NCBI RefSeq assembly: GCF_963678635.1
Contig: NC_087064.1
Span: forward strand, 4,750,411 to 4,814,410
Reading direction: 5' to 3'
Length of the DNA: 64,000 nt
From: Symsagittifera roscoffensis
Taxonomy: Eukaryota > Xenacoelomorpha > Acoela > Convolutidae
Position numbers and translations under genes: made by a program. Below the pieces are notes generated by a model, which worked only from the letters and a program-made list of their open reading frames with translations, had not been told where the DNA came from and ran no database searches. This document shows positions 24,501 through 38,600 of the stretch, in pieces (position 1 is the first letter of the stretch; each line of letters opens with the position of its first letter).

Positions 24501-27500
24501 TTTGACCAGATATTTCATGGTGCATTTATTTTGCGGAATTCGGAACCAAAATTTCACCCAATAATAGGTCAGTTCGGCTTTTTTAAAATAATTAAGAATT
24601 ACGCCAAGACTACCAAATTAAATGATGAGAAAATGATACCAAAAGTAGCCTCTTACTCGGTTCAACAATGTTCTGCAAGAGTAAGTTTTCCAAAAATTTG
24701 AGCGAAACCTTTTTTAAGCGAAGATTTTGAATGTTATTTACTAAAAATGACCGTTTTGGCTATCAACCAATAGTATATTCTCTTATACAGATTTAAAGAG
24801 TTTTCAACTTTCCAGAACGCGGTTGAGTAAGAAGCTTTTTTGGTATAAATTTCCCATTATTTAACTTGGTAGCCGTAGCTTAAATCTCGATTAACTAAAA
24901 AAATCCAACATGACCCATTTATGGTTAAATTTGGTTCCAAATTTTACGAAATAAATTGCATCACAGTAAACGCGTTTGAAATTTTTAATTTTGTTCGTTT
25001 TTTTCCGGATAATTCAAATCAGCACTATCTGGTTGCTGTCCAGTAAGCACTATGTTCCCTCTACATCTTAAATATTAAATGAAATTCAGAATGCGCTATA
25101 TACGCCATGTTTTACCTTTCTATCGAGCGGGACGTTTCAGAAGAATTAGATAAAAATCTGAAGAATCATTCAGAGCAACAATCGAACTCAATGTTTATGA
25201 GGCTTTTAGTGGCAAAATTTTTCCAGAAGTTTCCAACATTTTAATGCCTGAATTTTTTAATAACTTTTTTGAGAAAATATGAACTCAATTCAACTTCAAG
25301 GCTAGACAAGGTTTTCCACAAAATTCTGCGTTTACAGATTCATTTCACTCTGAAACAACCAAGCTTTAACAGTTATTGTCTTGCTTAGAAAATCCACTTT
25401 TTTAAACCGATTCGCTGAGGTAACTTGAAATATCTTCATCACTTGATTAGCTTGCATAGAACACTTATTTTTTTTGCGAACCAATTCCCTATGATTAATA
25501 ACAAGAATCAGTTCGAAGTCTCATCGTTTGAATAGCTTGCTGAGAAAATTTTTCGCAAACCGATTCGTTCTATGAACGAACTTGAAACTTTTCAAAGTTT
25601 CATCGCTTAATTAGCTTGCTTAAAAAAACTCAAATTTTTCGCGAAATGCGTCGAGCTACGGAATAACTTCAATTTTTCGTGGCTTGAATAGCTTGTTAAG
25701 AAAAACTGTTTTTTTTTCGCCAATCGATTTGGTCCACGAATTGTTTCAAAATTTTATAGGTTGCTTCAAAAAACTCAAAGATTTTCGCGAACCGATCAAG
25801 TCCACGAAATAACTTGCAATATTTCGAAGTTTTATAACTTGATTTGCTTGCTTCGAAAAAAATTTCGCTAACTGATTCGGTTTTTGGAATAACTTCAAAT
25901 ATTTCAAAGTTTTATAGCATTAAAAGATTGTTCAGAAAAACTGAAACTTTTCGCGAACCGATTCGATCCACGAAAGAAATTAAATTATTTCAAAGTCTTA
26001 TAGGTTGCTTCAAAAAACTTAAAGGTTTTCGCGAATCGATTCAGTCTGAAATAATTTCATAGCTTGAACAATGTGCTTAGATTTATATGCACGGTTAAAG
26101 TACGCATGCGATTATTATGCTAGCGATTAGCAAGACTTATTATTTTGAAATAGAATTTTTCAACTGAATCACTGAATCAGTTTCGCAAGTCTGATTAATC
26201 CTCAGCCAACAGATAAATTTCGATCATTTCTGCATATCAAATGCTCGATCTACTGCATTTGGTTTTTTTCAATTTTACCATTTCCGGTTCGGGATAACTT
26301 CCTTCTCGTTTTTGGGTTTATAGGTAATCGGCTTAGTGGCCTCGTATTGTGCGGTTGGAATGAGCTAAACAAGTTCATAATGCGTGTGAGTCTTCTCAGG
26401 GGTTGGTTGTTTTCATTTTTTGAAAGAGTTTGTGCAAGTAATTTTTTTGGAATCAACGGGTGTTTGCTCAATTATAGTTGGCTTTGTTACCGCTTAGTAA
26501 AATTTGTTTTGATGCAAATTTAACTTTCAATATTCGTTTTTAGCATCTTTTTTTGTTCAAAACGAAGTTGAGACAAAGATATGAAATTTTTGTTAGATCT
26601 AGCTTATCTCTGCTTTTCAAATCTCTTTTTCGACTTAGCGTCTTTTGTCTTCTGCTAGTTTATTTCTGCTAGTTTGTCATGCTATGTTTTTGTGGTATAG
26701 CAAGTGGTGCGAAGCTCTGATTAGTCTCTGTTTCTGTGCCTGTTTATGATCTATTATGATTTTTGTATCACAGGTATGTTGTCAAAAATTCACTTTTGTT
26801 TTTAATTTGTCTTACGGTTCCTTCCATGTTTTGCATAAGACTCGATGATTGTAGTGACGACTAAGATATAGGTCGTGATGGTATTTTCTTTGTTTTTTTT
26901 TTCAGGAAAATTCTTAATGTATTTAAGCCTGAATGCTGATTTTTTGATGTTTGAAATTTAATTTTTTTTCTGGTTCAGTTCATTTTCTTTGTTGAAGGGA
27001 TGGAAAACTCCACATTCGAACAGCAAAAGTGTAAAGGTCACAAAAAACATGATCGACTTCAAGTTTCCAACTTGGATTTTTTCAGATTTGCCAGATCAAA
27101 ATTTTACCTAATGATCCTTTTTCTAAAATGGCTTATTTTTATCAAGTGTCCTTTCTAAGTTGTTTTTGGTAAAATTTAAAGAGCTTTAAGGCCATATATT
27201 TTTCTCTGAAATTTCAAATGACTTGTTTTTTCAAAAAAAAGCATGTCAGTTTTCTTTCTGTTTACTTGCTTTCATTGACTTTTTTTGCAATTATCTGTTG
27301 GCTTGTTTGTTTGTATGATCAAATTTGAAAATGTTTTTTTTGCCCCGTTTTAAGAGTCAAATTATAAATGCCAGGACCGGTAACCTAGAGTAACTCAGTC
27401 GGTCAAATACTGTTCATTTTTAGTTTAGTTTGATTCAAAGTGATGGAATGAGTTTAAAAAAATGATTTCTGACGTTAAAATGATTAATTCAAGGGTAATT

Positions 27501-29590
27501 GGCTTCTGTTTAGATTCGTTGATTGAAACGTTGATTCGTTTTTCCAACAATTTTGCACTAACTAATGTGTCAGGAACTTGGGTTCTTTTATGCCATAAAA
27601 CCTGAAAAACTCATTTGCAAAACAACAGCTGAAAAAGCCCCGATTATTTGCAAAAGGATCAACAAATTTCTAAGTTATATTATACTAAATTATAGCTAAA
27701 TTATTCAAATAGCTAAATTATACAAATTGCTAAATTATACAAATATATACTCAGTATTTGTAAATCAGAATTGTTTCACGCTTCCAAAAAATAGAAATTT
27801 TTATACGGACCGTAAAAAGACCGCATTAATAAGAATTTCAACCCAACAACAATTCTAATATTATAGCTTTAACATCAGGATAATAAAAACCTTATCATAC
27901 TCTGTATTTGAATTTCGTTGTGTTGTTTTAGGAGCTGTACAGTCATTTGTACAAGTACTCGTTTGAGGAGACGCCGCTGCGTGTGGCCGTCATCACCTAC
28001 ATAGCCTATGCAATCCTGATAGTGTTCGGATACCTCAGAGATTTCCTCAGAAACTTCGGCTTCGAGAGTGTTCGAAAGGCAAAAGAGAACCCTAAGCTAA
28101 AGGTACTTACGTCAACCACATAAAAGATTGATTTCCCTTGTGTATTTAATGTTGATTTCTTGATTTAGGAGGGGGGGGGTTTGGGGAGGTGAGGAGCAGG
28201 CTATTTCACGACATCCATTTTTGACCAACCGAACCTTATTCTTTCTAAAGGCACTTTTTGAGCCATTGAATACGTTTTCTCTCGTTGAAGGGGAACGCGC
28301 GCGCGCAGAAACATGATTTCTGGTCAAAATCCTCCAAAAAGTTCAAAAAATGGATTTTCATCAATTTGGTTGACACTTGAAAAATTGTCTAAATTTTCTT
28401 AAGTTGATTTTGAAACTACCATCTTATATAGATTGACTTGTAATGATTTATTCTGAGCTCCTCCGGCACGCCTGGTCTAGAGGTAACTGTTAAAAGAAAA
28501 TTTTTTATGACAGTAATTTTGCTTCAGGATCAACGAGTTACCAATTTTGTTTTGTTGCCGCCCGATAAATTACTCTGAAGACTTATTGAAAGCTGTTGAT
28601 TGTTTATAAGAGTTGATGAACAAAGTTCGAACTCTTATATAGGTAGCGATGGTTTTCTCCAGGAAAAGTCTTAAAATTTGTTCAGGTTGATTTTTTGTTT
28701 TTTTTTTGAGAAAAGTCTTAAAATTTGTTCACAATCAAATTTGATTTTTTGCTGTTTGAATTTTGATTTATCTTCAAGTTCAATTCATTTCTTTTGTTAA
28801 AGGGATGGAAAAATCCACAGTCGAACAGCTAAAGTGTAAAGGTCATGAGAAATGTGATTGATTTCCAATTTCGAAAGTGGAATTTAATTTTCAGATTTCC
28901 CAGCGAAATATTAATCTTACTTGTTGATCCAGTTTTCTCTAATTGGGTTCATTTTATCAAAACTCTGCCAATCATAACTTTTTCCAGAAATTTAAAGATC
29001 TTAAAGGGCATCTATTTGTTCTATTTGAAATTCGAAAAACAAAAAAAAATCAAAAAAAAAAGAAGTCAATTTTTTTTTCTGTTTACTTGCGTTCATTAAC
29101 TATTTTCTAACTGTCTGTCGGCCATGTTTTTTTGGCACCTAAGTTAGCAGTTTTTTGCAGTTAAAACGTCTCGAAAAGCTTAATTTGCAGCTAAATTTCA
29201 GCAGTAAAATAAATCCGATCAATAATTTCCTCGTGAAAGCGTATGCTGTCAGAGAAATGGAAATGAGAACCGCTGTTTTCGTTTCAACTTCATATCGATT
29301 TATTGTTTATTGATAGTTTTATGGTCTGCGGATTATGTAAACTCGATTTAAAATGGCACCAACTATGTTTCTTCTCTCCTTTTTACATGTTGACCTTTAC
29401 ATTTCATGCTGGAAAGTAGTATAAAATAAATCCACTGAGTCTGATCAAATTCTCCGTCCGACCTCAAGAAATGAACGAGTACAAATAGCTGTCTTTAAAA
29501 GATTATTGTAGTCTAAAAGCTTACCCGGAAGTTCGAAACTTCTTTCCGTAAATGTTTCGGTTTCGAACGTTTTGGGATCTCCGACGTCCC

Positions 29591-29621
<31 letters not shown>

Positions 29622-32600
29622 CCGTCTATGATACCTAGCAAAGAATAACCACCCCTGTATTGAACTAAATAAATGATTGGCTCTTTTCCCTTCCCTTCCC
29701 CCGCCTGAATTTTTTTCGCTTTATTCGATTAATATGAAAATGGCACACGAACTAATAAGGCCATGCCAAACGTATTTGGTTTTCATAATTAACTTTGTAA
29801 AACCACTCGTTACATCATAAAATTGATGCTCGTGTGAGGTGAGGGGATAAGGAAAAAGAGCCCAATGGTTTGTTTTGTACCTCTTTAACTTCCCCTTTTT
29901 GATAATAATAAAAAATATTTAATTGTTTTCAGGCGTACAATAAAAAAATACAATTTTTGTACACTTTATATCCCAGTCTCTTTCCTGAGAAAACGTCATG
30001 GAACTATATGGTCCGTTTTCAAACGTCTCTGTGCGGAAGTTTGTTTTTCCTCGTCTATAGTGCTTAAAAGGTCGAAAAATCTTGAGGCAAAACGTCAACA
30101 TCAAAGAGAAGTAGATAAGTTTTACACTATTGACAAACAGTATAATTTTTAAGTTTAATTTTTTTTAGGAAACTACGTGTTTTGAGTTTTTACCAAAAAT
30201 ACTACCGACAAATCAATTGCATATGAGATTCGTCAAATCATGGTTTCCCATTATGAAGTTGTCCAAAAAACTGTGATATTTTGTTATTTTAAATGGCAAA
30301 TGTCAATGACATAAGGGAGTCATTGGCATAGAGGTCAATGTCATAAATAGCAATCAATGTCATGTCATAAGTAGCAATATATGAGGTCAATATCATAAAT
30401 AGCAATCTCGCATTTCGCGGCCTCTCAGGGCTTGTGGTAACAACCTAAAAATTGTTTTATATGAGACTGCTTCTCATCAGTTTTTGAGAACTTCATCTTG
30501 CTCAAACAACATGTGTCCATCTAACTTTTTTATAGTAGTTACAAGAGTTTTTAAGGAACTTTTATATAGGGACAAGCGTTTTTATAAAACTAGCTGTAGT
30601 TTATCAATATGTCAGCCTTTTTGCTTTAAGAATGAATGTGCTCTTTAAGTTTTTTCTTTTATCATCTGTTGAAATCTCATTGAAGTTTCCTGTTTCTTCC
30701 CCGAAATAATTTGAGTCACTGTTTCGTTGTGTGCCACTTTGACTGAGCTCTGTGGTATTGCTTGTTAGTTGTGCTAATTGTTTCTAAATCGATTTCGCTG
30801 CTGCTTTGTCCCCGTGGTCTGAGCCTGTTAGATTTTTTTTCAGCGAAATTAGTCATCAACAATAAGATTTGTCTTCACTATCGGTACTTGGTTTTCATAA
30901 GTGTTGTTTACCCTCTTCTGCGGTTGATCACCCTGTTTACTGTGTTCTGTGTATTGCTCCTTTGATCATGTTGCGTTGACATCTAACCAATCTGTGGTTT
31001 CAGTCGCTCGAGCTCTTGTTGTTGCTAACGTTCGTTCGTATTTGGTATGTGACCCTGCTGTGCTGTTTCAGTATGCTTGTTCCGGTCGGTGGTTGGGTTG
31101 TTGAGGTACCAACTATAGTTGCATTAATATCAGTTTCTGTTCTTACTGTAACTTGCTTGACTTTTCGTGTTGTTTGGCTTGTCTGGGACATTTTTTTTGT
31201 TCCTCTTTTTGTTACGCTCGCCGTTTTGGCGCCTGTTGGCATTGTCAATTAACTTCTTTTTTGTCACCTTTCTGGTATTTTTTTTTCAGTTCGGCTGATA
31301 AGAGAGACGAATAACCTCCGGCTAAAATGAGAGTTTTCTGTTCGCACTTTGCCCAGTGCGAACAGCGATTGTCTATATCACAATTGTTTCTTCAAAATCA
31401 ATCTGATATGGGATTGAAGAAGCATTGGACTGTTTCCCAATTCAAACTGTTATTGATTTTCCAGTGTTGTGTGAGCACTTGTACTTAATTTTCTAGCTGC
31501 TCGTCATTTTTTTGTTCATTTTGACAAGATCATCGTGAGAAATTGTTTTTGTTAGTAGTTTAACAGAGTTTTCAGTTGGAGGGCATAAAGGGGAGGGCAT
31601 TTGTTAAAGAGATCCATGTTTTGAAGTTTTATTATGATATCCAGTAAGACTACTTGTCGCTTCGGGCTTCTATGGCATGCAACAAGCACTTGTAGCATTA
31701 AACCGAAAAGTAAGTCATTTGAAAAAATTTGCGGCGTTAAACCCAGTTTCTACAAAAAATACTAGTCAATATATCATTTTCTGTACAAAGATTACGCCAT
31801 GGTATCATAGCGTCTATTTATTGGTAGAAACATGGAAATGGTCAATTGAAAAGTTTCTCAATTTAAATCAAAATTGTTTAATTAGTTGGTGAACTGAGCC
31901 TAACCTATTTTTTGAAAAGTAAGAAGTTTTTGACTTAATGTACACAAAATGATTTTCTGCTGATTGCTGCATTGCTCTAGTATCGCTAACTATGCCGGCA
32001 TATTTGTTTGGTTTTATGGAGTTTCAAATTGATTGGCATTTTTTTGGGCGGCTAAAATTGTACCGACTTAAAACTGATGAAAGCTCAAGTTGTTTTAGCC
32101 ACACATGTGCAAAAGTATCGAGTCAAGATTTCTTTCAGACAGATTTGAATTAATGATATTCCTGCTTTTCATAGCTTCAACAGTGACATTTTAAATAAAC
32201 TTCCAATTTTAGGAACTTTGTTTTTTAACTTTTGAGTAAATTAAGCATCATTTTTATTAGGCATAGTTATTTTTCTTTGAAACTTGTTGAATATGGACTT
32301 GTTCAGAACAATCATTTTTTTCTTCGGTATTATTGATTTTGATTCTGGAGCTCGTTACACATGTGAAAGCAAGTGCCGTTTGATCGGGAACTAGACTTTT
32401 TTCCACTTTAACAAATTTTCTTACAAATTTTCAATTTGATTCATTATTGAACCTTAACAACTTCGAGGTTCCTTCGCACTCGGCTTTGAGCTAAGCCCGG
32501 TCGGACAGTGTTCAAAGTCGATGAACTTAGTTCAGACTCTTATATGGGTCGCGATGATTTTTTTTCATTCTTTTTTTTCAGGCTCAAATGTACTTTTTCG

Positions 32601-35600
32601 CGGTTTGACTTTTGATTTTTTCAAATTATCTTTTTTTCCTTTGTTGAAAGGAAGGCAAACTACTCTATCTAAGAGCAAAATTGTAAAAGTCACAAAAGTT
32701 CGACTTCTAGTTTCGAGCGTGGAATTTCTTTTTCAGATTTCACAGCGGATTCTAGTGATTTTCAAAAAAGGAGTATCAATGGAAAGATCGTCTACTCCTT
32801 ATATGCCTGTATACTCGCCTAGTCTTTTTGTATACAGTCTGGTCAAGTGTTCAACCGAGGAACTCGGTTTGGGTAATCTTTTCTGCTTTAGCGGCTAAGA
32901 TGTGCTTTTTGCAAAAAAAAAAGTTTTGGATTTCGGAAAGTCAATTTTTGAACTTTTGAGCGTTTTAGAAGCTTTTTGAATTGTCTTGTAAACTACCCCA
33001 ACAAATCTGAGACAGAAAGTTCAATCGAATGAACCGGTTGCGAGATTTTTTCCTGCAGAAGCGTTGCTTCCTTAGTTTTTTTGTGAAAAAATTTGTGTAC
33101 TTCACTCTTACTAATTTAGTAGAGAAACAAACAACTAAGGTTTTGGGGTAGGTCCAATTTTTGAAATAACCCATTTCGTTCCGCATTAGTATATCGAATT
33201 CAGAAAGTTTCAAACACGTACCTCCAGCTTTAGCTGAGCCCTTAGTTGTCTTTTATTGAGAGTACGAAACTTTTGTTTAACCTAGCTTCTTAACAGTTTT
33301 CATTTTTTTTCGACTTTTGTTTTTTTGTTTGTGTTATATCGCAAGTGGTGCGAAACTCCGCTTCTCCGCTGTGTTGAAATTTCCAACTGCCTGTTGGCTA
33401 TGTTTTGTGTGGTATTTAGGACTTTGTGCCGCTGTATGCTGACTTTGAGGCGTTCTTCACCCGCAACTTGTACAGGAGGATTAGAGATTGCTACAACAGA
33501 CCCATCTGCAGTGTGCCAGGGGGAGAGATAGATGTGATGCTGCAGAAGAGCGACGACCACTTCTGGAACATCGAGTGAGTATTTCTCTCTTTTTTCGATT
33601 TAGTTTTCCCCTGCCCTACACTAAGGGGGGGGGGTTGTCAGTCATCCATTTCGCCTTAGCCGTTCCCACCTGGATGAGGTTGATGGTATTGAGAACCCTC
33701 CGACTGGGACCAAAGTGGAGTTTGATCCCACGAATCCTGTTAAGAGCCGCTATGAGTGATTATCTTAATGGCAGCAGCTACGGCCCCTAATTAATTGAGT
33801 TTTCTAAAAAAAATTATTCACACCACAATTTGCATGTAAAATTTGGATGTGTTGCTAGTCTTTTCGAGTGAGATTTTTAGGAAGTCCGGATCAAACTTCT
33901 GGATCAAATTGTTTCGACACCTTCGCTACGCTTTAAAAGAATCATATATTGCGCACATTGATTATCACAAATTGGTAATTGGATCTCTTTAACAATCCAC
34001 ATTATGCAAAAGGAGGTGGTGGTGGGGGGGGGGGGCGGAAGCAGTTTAAAGAGATCCGGGCAATTTTCACATCCCCACGTTTTTACAAAAACCTGATCGT
34101 GAGTGGAACCTCGTTTTAATTTAAGCTCAGGTATTGATATTTTTCAGTTAGTATAAAAAGACCGACAAAAACTGCTAAAGTTTGAAGAACAGCAACTAAA
34201 AAGGAAGCTGAACCGGAAGCTGAATTTTTTAACCATTCCGGAAGCTGAAATCCTTGAGCGCTTCGTATTAACATGGTGTATTTCAAGTTTTTTGCCTCCT
34301 AATTTATTATTTAAAATTCCTTCATCAATTTAATGTTTTAAAATTCCTTCATAAATCTCTGCTTTGGTGTTATTATCTTGAATTCACTTGTGAAATAATA
34401 GAAATTTTCTTTTAATCAAAAAAAGCCTTACTAAAATGGAATTTTCTGGTTTTCATTTTCGTAATCAACTACAGATTCAACCAATCGCAACATCGTACCG
34501 ACGTATTTCCATTAAGATATAAAGTTCGGTGCTGAATTCGAATGGCAGTGTTGGTTGCGCAGACTTTCTAGCAGTGCTTTTACATGTAATGTATGCAGAA
34601 AGACTCAGGGGATTTGCTGGGCCATATAATAATTTTCCGCCGCCCAAAGTCGCCCCAGTTTGTACAAAATCTGCATTTAATTTATTTCATGCTTCTAATT
34701 ATATTTACTTTACTGTTCATATCTGCATGTGAACAGATTTAGACTAGAAATGGTGTTAGCATAAGGTAATGGGTTTAGCATGTGAGCAGGCATTGTACAA
34801 ATAAAGGGCGTCAAAGACAATGAATCCGTTGTTTTGCACAAAAGTAGCCGTTTGTCGAATTTTGTGTTAGTTCATAGAAAATGTTTAGTAGGACACCCGT
34901 CACATGAAACGAAAAAGTATTGCATAATTGTTCAAATCTGAACATAACAGACAGGGGAGGGTCTTGGATTTTCTCAAGGGGAGGCTTTAAAATGTTACCC
35001 CAACACCCCCTTTTTTCTGATATTGCGTAAATTAGTTTCGATGAAATTTTTTAGACTAATCAATTTGGTTGTATCTCCTTAGCCAAGCTTGCAATCTGTT
35101 ATTGTTCAGGCCATTAATCCGCGAGGGAAATGAGCAACATGCGAGTTGTGTAGCCCTTGACGTAGCCGAACTTGCACTTCTGGTTTATAATTACATGCAA
35201 TTTTGTGACCAAGTGAACAATCTCCACCCTAAATGACTCATGGGAGGAGAGAAGGAGAGAGTTCACCTGGTTTAAAGTAACATTTTTCAGCCAATCAGAT
35301 TTGAGCCTAGTACATGCCGGCCAATACTGCTTGAAATTGCAATTTAACTTTAGGGGGGGGGGATTGTTTGCTCGGTCTCTTTAGAGGGGAGTTTATTCAC
35401 ATGGGTCTTTCGACTGGGAGGCGGAGAGCTTGCCATCGGTCGCTTATATATTTGTTCTGTTTCTATTCCTTTTGGCAAATTGCATTCTTTTTTTCATCAG
35501 GCTGACGGGAAAGACGAAAAGATGCATCAACATGGGTTCATACAACTACTTGGGTTTTGCAGAGGGCGAGAATGGACCCACCACTCCAGACGTGGAGCAC

Positions 35601-38600
35601 AGCATACGCAAATGGGGAGTCGGTTGCGCATCCACTCGTCAGGAACTGGGTACGGATTTGATTCATGTTTTCCATGGTAAGCGTCAATCATTAAAAAATG
35701 ATGTTCTCTTAGTTATTTTGGTACGGATTTGACTTGTGTTCATGTTAACGTGAATCATCTGAATATGATGCTCTCCTGGTTGTGTTGGGCGGCCATTTTT
35801 GTTGAAGATTCAAAACAATTGAAAGCGTACCGTTACATACATTTTCTATACTTAGTGTCCTTAGGGACTTATGTTTATCTTGGTAGCTGGTAATTTTGTG
35901 TTATTGCGAAAAAACCAATTTTCGGTTTAACAAACATTTAAGACGAACTGTGCGGCACAGCTAGTGTGATCTGGCGTGTACTTTGAACTTTTAAAAGCAG
36001 ATATGGGCTAAACTTAAGGGTTATTGAAAGCAAGAATTACTGTTTGCAAGACTGGATTTGAGTTTTAATTAGAAGTGACGATTATACTGCAGGTTTGACT
36101 GAAAAAAAAATTAAAAAAATACTTTTGATTTGTTTTTAAGTTCTATTCATTTCCTTTGTTAGAAGGAAGACAAACTCCACTATCGAAAAGCGAAAGTGTA
36201 GAAGTCACAAAAAGTTTCGAGAGTGGGTTTATATGTTCAGATTTTCCAGCGAAATAAAAATTTTACCTATTGATTCAGTTCTCTCAAATTGGCTTCCTTT
36301 TATCAAAACAGTGTCAATCATAAATTGTTCCAGACAGTAGCGGATTTAGGGGGGGGGGGGGTGGACGCCCCCCCTCAGGAATTTGACCTCCTGCCGACCC
36401 AAAGGGTCCCCACTTTGTACTTATTTGAGATATCAATTTTTTGTGACGGACTCAAAATTTTTCTTAAGGCGCCAAAATATACTAATTTTTTTGGTCAAAG
36501 TTTTTCAAAAATTGCCTAAAAATGCCTTTTTGGCTTGTTTTTTTTTCGGCTCCAAATTTTGCCTGCGGTGCAGAAAATTTTTCCAAAAAGGGGTCTGTTT
36601 AGTGCTTTAGGAGAGCTCAGAAAATCTATTGGTCGACCTATAAAAAAAGGTCGACAAACTTTTCATTTTTTAAAAAATTCGCCCCCCCGCTCGAGAAATT
36701 CCTAGATCCGCGCCTGGTTCCAGAAATTCAAAGATCTTTAAGGGCATCAATTTTTTTCTTTGAAGTTAGAAAGTTCAAAAAAAGAAGCCAGTATTTTTTT
36801 TTCTGTTTACATGCGTTCATTGACTTTTTCCAACTGTCTGTTGGCAATGTTCCTACTGAAAATAGAAACATTGATTATTAAATGAAACTCAAAATCGTTC
36901 CTCGAAGCATATCTTTTCCATCTTTTTCAAAATTGCTGTTGAATAATTTTTTGACTGTTGGCTATGTTTTTCAATCAATTTTACCTAAAAAAGTGTGTGG
37001 AATCGGTTCTCTAATCGATTTTTTTGCCAAGCATCTTGGAAAAACCAAAAGAAGTGTTATAAAAATTATTGAAATGAAGGGTATGAACGGAAACAATTGA
37101 TCACCTTTCAGTTTTGGTTTAGAACCTTCATACAAAAGTCCAGTTTAACAAAACTGGCGGATGAAAGTTGGCTTATAATTGGCGGGAAAAACACGCCACT
37201 AACTGAGATTTTGGATTTTCACACCTTTGAATTAAATCGAACAAAATCTCTGATTAAAATCAAGATTAAAATCGGATTTAAATCAATGATTCAAGTCAAT
37301 CGATTTAAATCAATGATTCAAGTCAATCGATTTAAATCAAGCAACCGTGGTTCTATGATTCACCAGGCACCTCTTCGCTGAACAGCGAGCTAGAGAGTGT
37401 GGTGGCCGAGTACTTGGGAGTTGAGAGTGCGATGGTGTTCGGCATGGGCTTCGCCACCAACTCCATGAACATGGCAGTGTTCGCCACCAGAGGATGTCTC
37501 ATCATCTCAGACCAACTCAACCACTCCTCGCTCATCGTCGGAGCCAGACTCACAGGCGCCACCATTCGCACTTTCAAACACAACGGTTAGTGTCCTTCAG
37601 AACCTTCTTCCAACTTCTACTTGTAATTTTTTTTTTACTTAAATGTAAAACTCTATTCACCATGTCTGATTTAAGAGGTTGGCATAGTAGCCAATTAAGC
37701 TATTGTAAAAATATTTAGTCTTCGTATTTTACCATAAAAAATTACTCGTTACGTCATGAAACTGATTCGGGAACGACCAATAAAGAGCTGGCGGATCTTT
37801 TTAACTATATCTCCCCCTTCCCCTCGGGTACCTTGAAACTAATATCCCCCCTATAAATAAATAAATCAACGATTAAGCATATCAGAATTTTATACCTAGT
37901 AACGAATCTCCCCATTTGCGAAAGAGGGGATATAGTTAAAGTGATCCGAGCTGTCTGTAGTTTGTTATGCTTTAATTTGAGGTCTGGGCCATGAGAACAG
38001 ATTGCTCTCAAACTAAAGAAATTAACGATCAGTTAATAATGTTGTTTCTCAGAAGTCGGATGGCTTGTTTCTGAATCGAGAAATCTGTTTAGATATTCAA
38101 TGGATTCCTTATTTTGTTTAAGTGTCAATGATGAACTGAGGACTTTATTTAGGTCGTGCAATTTTTTCTCGAAAGCCTTAAACTTTTTCAGACTTAAAGT
38201 TTTTTTTTTGCGGTTTGACTAATATATTTTTAGTAGTTCATTTCAAATTTCTTTGCCTAAAGGAATGTTAAGTAAGTTCTGCAATAACGAAGAAACAGGT
38301 GATTGAATTCAAATTTTGTGTGTTTCAAGTGTATATATTTTTTAGGTTTCCCAGCGGATTAAAAAACCTAATAATCCATTTTATTCAAATCGGAGAAAAA
38401 ATGCCAGCCATAAAAGAGGAGTTGAAATGAAAGAGTTTCAAATTGTTGATACGCTTTTTCTTGGAAATTCAAATAATTGCCAAACTGTCTGGTCGCTATT
38501 TGAGACTGTTAGTTTCAGAAAGTGATTTTAATTTTTAAGTCAGAACGAACGAAGTGTTTTAAGTCGTGTTTGTTTTTACTTTTTTCCAGGAAAGACTTGA

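Larger units (their letters stand above)
28103..33419 (+). other. SPTLC2 intron 2
   Basis: 5.3 kb, repeat-rich. It holds R1 copies (28610-29130 and 32510-32900), a GGCTC-type MITE (29679-29862), a C-run with (CA)n at about 29589-29620, a stray unit of the 160-bp array (about 32930-33075) and a hairpin copy (33349-33365). The 30600-31330 stretch has odd strand composition and is treated as a finding. Confidence 0.5.
35650..37366 (+). other. SPTLC2 intron 4
   Basis: Mostly one R1 copy (about 36090-36860) into which a hAT-like MITE has jumped. The last 90 bases hold a 27-bp tandem repeat directly before exon 5. Confidence 0.5.

Noticed and set aside
29589-29620. C-run and (CA)n as a regulatory G-quadruplex or Z-DNA site
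   Set aside because: Similar runs recur within a MITE family here, so the simplest reading is transposon-borne homopolymer; no functional sign is visible.
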